DNA of 64,000 bases from Cercophora sp. LCS_1. Its lineage: Eukaryota; Ascomycota; Sordariomycetes; Sordariales; Lasiosphaeriaceae. This document shows, one piece after another, positions 57,423 to 64,000 of this stretch (position 1 is its first letter; every line of letters begins with the position of its first letter). The notes under the pieces are model-generated. The model ran no database searches. It saw nothing but the letters and a program-made list of their open reading frames with translations, and was not told where the DNA came from. Both the position numbers and the translations under genes were made by a program. The stretch is from NCBI GenBank assembly GCA_036250225.1, contig JAPZLL010000020.1:310001-374000 (forward strand), written 5' to 3'.

Positions 57423-59344
57423 ATATCATGATCCGAACTGACTGGAGTCATGTCGGACGAGGCACTGTTCGGGCTGAAGCCACGTCCCACCCTTAGCTCG
57501 GCAATCCACGTCTTGACCACCAACTCCCTGGCCCAACCCGTCACGCCCTTGTCCACCACCCTCGGCGACTTCAGAATTGGCACCCAACACTCGTAGCCCT
57601 CATACTTCTTCCTGCGCTGCCTCGCAGCTTCCTCCTCGCCGTAGCCGCTCGCCACCCTCTCCCTCCGTCCCGTGTGGCTGTCCACCTTCCAAAACTACGC
57701 ACACTTTACAATCTGCACGGGCGAAGGAAAAGACACGTTCTTAGCCTCGCTATGCGGCCTTGACCTTGCCATCCTGTTGTACAAGACGCCCCACGCCCCC
57801 ATGCTCAACCCGTCGCCCTGCCAGGCCAGAAACGACCACGACGGCGCCGCGCAGCCATGTCGCCTCTGCAAGCCCGAGGAGGACTGCCAGAGCAGCGCAC
57901 CTTCAAACAAAATCTCGGGCAGGCCGTGGAGGATGCCGCCCTGGATAGCGCGGCTGTAGGTGGCGACAATGGCGGAAAAGGCGTGCGCGGCGTCGTCGTC
58001 GTAGGTGAGGAAGCGGCGCGTGTACTCGGCGGCGAGGTGTGCGTAGGTTCGAATGTCGGGCACGTTCTTGAAGGGCTGGATCTCGATGCCGGTGGCGGTG
58101 CGGTTGTCGCTGAGCTGCAGCTCGTCGTGCAAAAAGTGGCGGAGGCGCGTCTGGCGGCAGAGAAATTTAACTTCTCTGGGCGTGATCTTGAGCGTCCGGG
58201 GCGACAGGAGCTCTTCCTGGAGGGTCCAGCCGCGGCGCTGGTAGGAGTGCCGCGTGGGCTCGGGAGGCAGGGTGAGCAGCGGGGCGGGGCTGTCGTGGAG
58301 AAGGTCGAGGTTGGACGGCAGGGTGATGATGCTCACGTTGGGCGGCGCGAGACGGAGCCCGCACGTGTCGTCGCCGTTGGCCACGATGAGCGTGATGGAT
58401 GCATTGCCGTAAATAGCTGCCATTGCCGCCAGATGGCCCTGTTTGTGTGCTGCGTCGTCCTGTACAATGCACAGCCTGTCCACCCAGAGGTAGCGCGTGC
58501 CGAGTTGGCGCGTGACAGTCATGGCATCCCGCAAGGTTCTCGGCAGGCGCTTTCCCAGCGAGGAAGATTTCTGCAACGACGCCAGCTGGCGTAGCAGCCC
58601 CATATTTCCCATCGTCGAGACCAAGGGCTCCGTATCGCCCTTGCCCCACACATAACTCAGCGCCACGTACTTGGTGTCTCCTGGCTGCCACGAGATGCAC
58701 TCCTCTTGCACGTCAATGAAATAGAGGTGGCCTGGCGGGTCCACCCTTTTCCACACATCTTCAATCGCAAAACACGTCCCCCGGTGGTGCTCATCACAAT
58801 ACCCCACCCACTTTCGAATCCTCGAAAAGTCCACCCCCGACCCCAACCCAAACTCTAACTCGGGGTCGTCCCCCACCACTGGTGGCGGCACAAATGCCAA
58901 AACCTCTTTCTCACACGCCGTCGTCTCAGGGACATCAAGATGGCGGATAAACCGCATTTGGGCCAATCCACCCCTGGCCGAAAAAGGTGTTTTCCTCTTG
59001 TCTGGGACGACAACAAGTTCCTAGAGGCCCATGAATAAAATGTATTGCAGCTCCACCACGTCGTCGTCGGCAAAGGTGTCTTGTCTCGTGGTATTTTCCT
59101 CCTCGGCTGTTTGGGCACGGGCTTCGAGATGGAGCTGTGCGAGCAGGGTTGGGCAGAGGGGACATGTCGCAGCACTTTCGGTGAATTCTTTGACGGTTCC
59201 CAGCTGCACCGAGTAACGGGCCATGCTCTGGGGAACTCTGGACGGCCATGGGTTTGTGCCGGTTCGGATGAGCGCCGATGCTGCCGCGCAGATGACGCAG
59301 GATGGGGATGCCGTTAGATGGGCTTGGTTGGTGTTGACGGTCAT
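56996..59344 (-). pseudogene. HET-domain gene with two in-frame TAG codons
   Basis: One frame of 783 codons runs from ATG 59344 to 56996, broken only by TAG at 59021-59023 and 57695-57697. Before the first TAG lies an N-terminal Cys module (CVICAAASA, TCPLCPTLLAQL). Between the stops is the HET core: YVALSYVWGKGD, YLWVDRLCIVQDD, YQRRGWTLQEELLSPRTL, AAPSWSFLAWQG. After the second comes the C-terminal part with an 11-residue Asp run from a CAT/ATC repeat, ending VRKAWDGMEKGEVEILLG. Coding character does not change across either TAG. Explanations: two nonsense mutations (CAG to TAG or TGG to TAG are RIP-direction), sequencing error, or very short introns ending at the TAG. Phase-0 GT sites 39 and 42 nt upstream exist but have weak consensus. 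Confidence 0.75.
57391..57420. repeat. (CAT)10 microsatellite in HET coding sequence
   Basis: Encodes an aspartate run on the minus strand. Confidence 0.9.
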
Positions 59345-59811
59345 TGTGTGATGACTGGCTTTAGGCTCGTTTGATTTCCGTATGGTGACGAGAATCTGGG
59401 GTTAGCTGAAAATAATCAACTCCCGTGTTTCACAGCCCGGTTCAACAACTGCCTGTTCCTGGTCAGGTGATCCGCCATTACTCTGGAGCTTTGGAATGCC
59501 GTTTCCACCGCACTTTGAAATTGTTAATCTGTTGTTTTTTGTTGAATCGAAGCGTATTGAAATTTCCGAATGCCCTTATCTTAACTATCTATCGACACCT
59601 TTTTGGGGGGGATAGAGGCCAAAACGTGATACTATTTGGCTTTAGTGGCGCTGCTGAAGGCCAGGGCTATATATGGTCAAAACAAAAAATGGGGGTGTGC
59701 GAAAAATAGAGCTCTTTCCTTCAACCACCTGCGGTACTGACCCCAAGAGACCACGAATTGGTCTTAGCCATAAACCCCAGGAGTCGACGCATCACCACCT
59801 TCGTTCCGGCA
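59345..59811. other. intergenic
   Basis: 470 bp upstream of the HET gene and downstream of the MFS gene. Nothing supported. Confidence 0.4.
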
Positions 59812-61739
59812 CTAGTATGTAGGTGTCTCATACCGACTATGCGCCCGAATTCTCTTGCCAAACTTGAAAAACACCCACGGCACTGGCAGCAATGCAAGCG
59901 AGATGAACCCCAGCAAACTCGTCGCCCACTGGATGCCCAAGTTTTGATACACTGCATACCATAGTCAGCAAAACTCCATTCCCCACCCAAGAAGAACAAA
60001 AAAAAAAGAAAAAAAAAAGACCCACTCTGTATAGCAAAAAGCGGAAATGCGCCCGCCAACCCGTACCGCGTCAAACTATTCGCGCTCGCAGCGCTCGCCA
60101 CCACGGTGCCCCGATACGTATCAACCGTAAATTGCAACGTGCTCACAAACACGCACAGATTCCCCCACGCAAACGGCACGAGTGCCACAACCGGACTCGC
60201 CCAGCTGATCTCTTCCCGGGCCGTCCACGCCATCCAAAACAAGCCCACCGGCAGCCCCACGCTCCCAATCATGGCTGGGTACAGCCTATACTCTGGCGGA
60301 ATCATGTGGACCGGATGCTTGGGTATTTGTCTCCTGTACAAAAACACATCGCACAAAATGATGGTTATTGTTCCCAGGAGACAGCCGACGACGACGGACA
60401 AAAAGACGAGACCGGTTTGTTCGGGCGAGAAAGAGTAGACGGTGATGAAGATGTAGGGTACTGCGGCAAAAAAGGTGAAGAGAGTGGCGAATTCGCAGGA
60501 TACGTAGAGGCAGACGAGGCCGACGATGGGCTCGGTGAAGAGCATGTGCAGGGGCCGGAAGACGGTGATGGTGAGGAATTGGCGGATGCGGGAGGATGCG
60601 GGTGGTACAGGGTCGAGGGGATGGTTGAGGGCTTTGGCGCGTTTTCGTTGGAGGATGGGGTGGAAGGTTTCGCGGCCAAAGGGGAGGATGAGGAGGAGCG
60701 AGAGGGCGGCGAAGAAGAGCATGGTGTATTGGGTCCAGCGCCAGCCTTTGCGGGAGGTTACGAAGGCGCCGATGACAGGACTGGGATAACACGAGTTAGT
60801 GAGATGGGGTCTAGAGAACGGAAGAGAGTAAGGGACTGGAATGGGCTCACGCTATGCCTGGCCCGAGAAAGGGTGTCAGGATGAAAAATGTCGAGGGGAT
60901 GCCGCGGTGTGCTGGCTTGTAGAGCTCGTTGATGGAGCCAGTCGCGGTGGCGAGACTTGGGCCGAAGCAGACCCCTGCAAGGAAGCGGAGGATGTTGAGA
61001 CCTGCAAAGGAATGTGTGAGGGCCGCGCCGAGGGTGAAGAGGGTTCCGCCGATGAGGCCGCCTGCGAAGACTGGAAGTCGGCCGACGGTTTCGGAGAGGG
61101 GACCACCGACGACGGGGCCGAGAGCAAGGGCGAAAACATAGACGGATAGTGGGAGGATGGATTGGGTGGTTGTGATGCCGAACTCGGCTCGAAGCTGGGT
61201 CGGGGCGGTTGACATGATTGATGTGCCGAGGGATCTGTGTCGCTCCTGTCAGTGATTCCCACGACATTTTTGGGATGCAAGGCAAGAACGTACGCTAGGA
61301 ATGCAATTGAGGCGATGGCACCGACTTGTACCGCCTTCTTTCCTGATGACCAGTTGTAGGGGTTGTGTGGATCCGTCTCCCAGTCCCACGAGTCTTGTTC
61401 GCCGGGCTTGGTCGTGCCATCGTCTGTGTCGCTGCTGGTCGGTTGGCTTGAGGGCACATTGTCGTCGGCCCTTTCGCCGTGGATGGGAGTTTTGGGGCCT
61501 GCGTCGGGCGGCATAGGGGTTGCCATGGCTGAAGGGTCCATGTCGGGCAGGACTCGCGTTGTTGTCTCAGTCTGTGTCTGGCTGTCTTCGAGTTCCTGTC
61601 GTGACAATTGTTATATGGAGCGAATTTTTGAGTCGCCGAGGATGTTCGACTCCTCATTTCGCACACCAAAATGATTATCTTCACGGCCGACCTGGTCCCA
61701 GTTGTTGGGGAAGTGTTGAGCCAAGACGCGCCGGCTCAT
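59812..61739 (-). CDS. MFS transporter, DHA1 drug/proton antiporter type, five exons
   Basis: Exons 61739-61692, 61595-61294, 61234-60851, 60780-60026 and 59951-59812 give 542 residues; introns are 96, 59, 70 and 74 nt. The first exon (MSRRVLAQHFPNNWDQ) is short. A 100-residue hydrophilic N terminus ends in WETDPHNPYNW, the WxxDPxNPxNW signature of fungal DHA1 carriers. Twelve membrane segments follow; GGPLSETVGRLPVF is the motif between helices 2 and 3, and LGPGIAPVIGAFV is the antiporter motif C region. The protein should export small toxic molecules or drugs from the plasma membrane. It lies 50 kb from the halogenase cluster, so a link to that product is not supported. Confidence 0.92.
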
Positions 61740-62864
61740 TCTCAGGGGTTGATCACTAAACATGTCAACTAACCTCGGAAGACCCACCACGCCGGGTCCG
61801 GGAGTTTAGGGCTGCATGTGAGTTGCCGCGAGATTGATCGCGATTATTTATCACACCCTTGGTAGCTTGTGTGTTTGTCGTCGCCGCTTGTGGGAAGGTC
61901 TTGACTTGGGGCAGTGCCTTATTGGCCCATAGCTTGTGCGGTCATTCTTCCACAGACTGTTGTATGTGAAGGGACAGTGGTCATCTCCGGTGTCTGTACC
62001 GAGGGGCATCATATAGCTGCAGACCGGACCCAATGACATTTGACCACAGCTAGCACACACATAAATGTAAAGTGTTTGTAGGCTTGACACGATCCGGGTG
62101 GAAATACTACCGGCTATCCCTAGACCTAGACAGTAATCTTGGGAAACCTTCATTTCGGTCTACTCTTCACAGCTATCCTTCACTTGGCGCAGTACCTACT
62201 TATTAAGATAGCTCACGAGATCAAATCTCCGGGCTGGTCAACGTCACATCCGCCCTACTCCCTTCCGGGGAACATCATTTCGCCGCCTCAACTAGATAGT
62301 CAAGACCCTCGGTGGTGCCTTTTGTGCAAACAGGTTTTACCAAGTTCCGATGTCACAGATCTTGAAGGTATAAAGCTAACAAGCGCTTCTTCCCTTTGCT
62401 CTCCAAATTCACGGGATGCATACTGCTACCCGTTTCAGGGACAGATTAAACAGTGTTTCGTCGGTGTCTTGTCTCAGTTACACGAAGGCTTGCTACCATG
62501 GGTCGCCATGATGCACCATCTTACCATTCTCCCAGTGTTTTCCACACTGCTGGTAAAGACCCTTCCCTCAAACAATACCAACATGCAACTGACCCCACCG
62601 TCCCAGGGTCACCCCTTAGGCAAATTGGCCCTCAACCAAGCCATCTTCCAGTCCCTTGTAATGAGCTCGATGCGTATACAAACCCCCTTGGCCCGACGCG
62701 ACGACGGCGACGACCAACCATGTGTCGCCCGAAGTGGGGTGGTGATGCCCTCATTCCAGCACGGTTTCAGCACTGGTATGGCCGTTCCGGCGCGCAGGGA
62801 TACGAATCACCAGTTGCCAGGGAGACCATTCGTGTATATAGGGAGCCTTTCAGGCCCCAGATAG
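61740..62864. other. intergenic
   Basis: 1.1 kb. A TATA-like GTATATAGGG at 62834-62843 lies about 45 bp upstream of the secreted-protein gene. A long frame in 62453-63457 crosses clear introns of that gene and is not coding. Confidence 0.45.
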
Positions 62865-63457
62865 CTTTCTTTCTTCAGACAATTCTACAAGTTGTTGCTG
62901 GCCGCTCTCCATCATCTCAATTCTCCGCCTTGCACAAGATTTCCAGCCTTGATTACGGCCGTGCAACACCATGGCACGTCGGCTGTGCCGTCATGGCAAC
63001 AGGTGACAAAAAGACCATCAAGGCATTTACATTGCCCCTCTGCATTCTCCACTCCCTAACAAGAGACCCAGGATCTCAAGGACGAGATCCGTTCATCAGG
63101 TCTAAACTACACATTGCCCTGTCCGGGGTGCTTACGTCTCGGGTGTCAGGATACATCGGCTGTTTACTTTTGCAGGGTGAGCTCGCACCATGTCTCGATT
63201 GGTCCAAGACGCCGCTGCTAACGTTTAACGCGCAGTATCTCGACGGCGGAGTCACTGTTCCATATCATGCTATCGCGTTCCAAGTTGAGGGGATACTCGA
63301 GGCCGGTTGCTGTCCCACCAGTACCTCGCTTGCGGCTGGGTCGGCAGACGAGAACTGGATTGTGTGGGTTGGCTATGGGAACTGCAATGGTCCCAAGGAA
63401 AGCAAGCCTGATTATTATCCGTATCCTGGAGAGAATGTGAATCCGCCTTGTCAGTGA
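62865..63457 (+). CDS. small secreted cysteine-rich protein, three exons, start codon not found
   Basis: Exons up to 63002, 63072-63176 and 63236-63457 read in one frame; introns are 69 nt (GTGACA, branch CCTAAC) and 59 nt (GTGAGC, branch GCTAAC, CGCAG). The first exon opens after a TAG at 62862 and gives QFYKLLLAALHHLNSPPCTR, a signal-peptide-like start, but no ATG precedes it; the triplet just before is AGA. The mature chain has cysteines in LPCPGCLRLGCQD, VYFCRYLDGG, EAGCCPTS, GYGNCNG and PPCQ, and ends at TGA 63455. Either an upstream exon supplies the ATG (the TTCTTCAG before it is a usable acceptor but needs phase 2) or the start was mutated. Family not recognised. Confidence 0.55.
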
Positions 63458-63600
63458 GGACGTAGTCTGAGGGTGTGAGTTTACGTTCCCAGCGAGTGAA
63501 TAGGGCTCGAGCGCGGGATGACAGGGCTCGATGTTGACACTCAATGCCACAACTGTAGCCTGAGGGTACTAGAAACTACCAACGATAATTTCAACCCGAC
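63458..63600. other. short convergent intergenic stretch
   Basis: Nothing seen. Confidence 0.4.
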
Positions 63601-64000
63601 TCAGAGAATAGCAATCGCGTTCGGGGGCGACGCCACCAAGCCCGGGTGATTCAATGGCGCCGACGTCAACAAGAAGCTATACCGTCCCACCTCCTTGCAA
63701 TATTCGCCCAACGCCTTGAGATCCCACAGCTCACCAATCGGCAGACCGAACCCGTTCAAGAACCACCGATGCAAGACTGCCACCCGTTAGCACAACCCAC
63801 CATCTTCATTGTCGGCCGAGAGACAAACTCACCCAAATCCGCAATGTCCCCCAAACTCCCATCCTCCTTGACCGGCGGCAGCGCCTCAAAAGCATGCGCA
63901 TCCCCCGCCACCGCCGCAATCCTGTGATTCCAAATCCACCTCGCCGTCTCCGTACTCCCATGCACACCGCTCAACGTCGTCTTTGCAAACTTTGCAAAAT
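63601..64000 (-). CDS. cyclase-family (PF04199) protein, 3' part, cut by window edge
   Basis: Exons 64000-63833 and 63776-63601 around a 56-nt intron (GTGAGT, GCTAAC). The visible C-terminal part reads GVHGSTETARWIWNHRIAAV, AGDAHAFEAL, then HRWFLNGFGLPIGELWDLKA, GRYSFLLTSAPLNHPG and ends ASPPNAIAIL. These are conserved motifs of the putative cyclase/kynurenine-formamidase-like metal hydrolases common in fungi; the upstream metal-binding HxGTHxD motif would lie beyond 64000. Some members sit in metabolite clusters. The start and N terminus are outside the window. Confidence 0.85.

Noticed and set aside
57857..58594. 245-codon plus frame
   Set aside because: Shadow of the minus-strand HET gene.
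62453..63457. 334-codon plus frame
   Set aside because: It crosses two consensus introns; the spliced frame gives signal-like and cysteine-rich sequence instead.
1..64000. CRISPR array or prokaryotic defence system
   Set aside because: No spaced direct repeats; gene structure is fungal with spliceosomal introns.

Overview
The window looks like nuclear DNA of a filamentous ascomycete, most likely a Sordariomycete; the species cannot be named from sequence alone. Reasons: GC-rich coding DNA, short GT-AG introns (mostly 44-130 nt) with CTAAC/CTGAC branch sites, three HET-domain genes, an AA9 polysaccharide monooxygenase, an ascomycete class II heme peroxidase, and no operons, ribosome binding sites, CRISPR or prokaryotic signatures. 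All gene models were spliced by eye from frame continuity and splice signals; no database search was made.

1-11 kb: a set of tailoring enzymes typical of a secondary-metabolite cluster: FAD monooxygenase, medium-chain (ToxD/enoyl-reductase-like) oxidoreductase, flavin-dependent halogenase of the Rdc2/RadH kind, O-methyltransferase, and an SDR that lacks the YxxxK catalytic pair. Halogenase and methyltransferase are divergent from one 0.6 kb promoter. No polyketide synthase, NRPS or pathway regulator is inside the window, so the backbone enzyme is either beyond the left edge or elsewhere. The motif CGGAGTTTC recurs in these promoters.

12-26 kb: an HNH_2-type nuclease-like protein with internal tandem repeats, a HET gene whose frame continues past a TAG into an ankyrin array, a secreted class II peroxidase, a 3 kb gene-poor gap, a low-complexity Gly/Val-repeat protein, and an FAD amine-oxidase-like flavoprotein.

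26.8-48.6 kb: a dispersed family of five F-box-like/ankyrin genes (A 26.8, B 30.8, C 35.3, D 37.2, E 46.8-48.6 kb) in all states from intact (D) to relic (B), interleaved with an AA9 LPMO, small secreted proteins, an MpaB/DUF2236-type oxygenase, an inhibitor-I9 protein, a decayed AAA+ ATPase and a His-rich secreted protein.

49-64 kb: a SET-domain protein with a signal-like N terminus, a secreted beta-lactamase-like serine hydrolase, an intact HET gene, a second HET gene broken by two in-frame TAG codons, a DHA1-type MFS transporter, a spliced small secreted cysteine-rich gene without a visible ATG, and the 3' end of a cyclase-family gene cut by the right edge.

Overall the window joins a chlorination-capable metabolite cluster to a fast-evolving accessory region rich in HET, ankyrin and secreted-protein genes, many with recent-looking inactivating changes (start-codon loss, TGG to TGA, TAG codons, single frameshifts).
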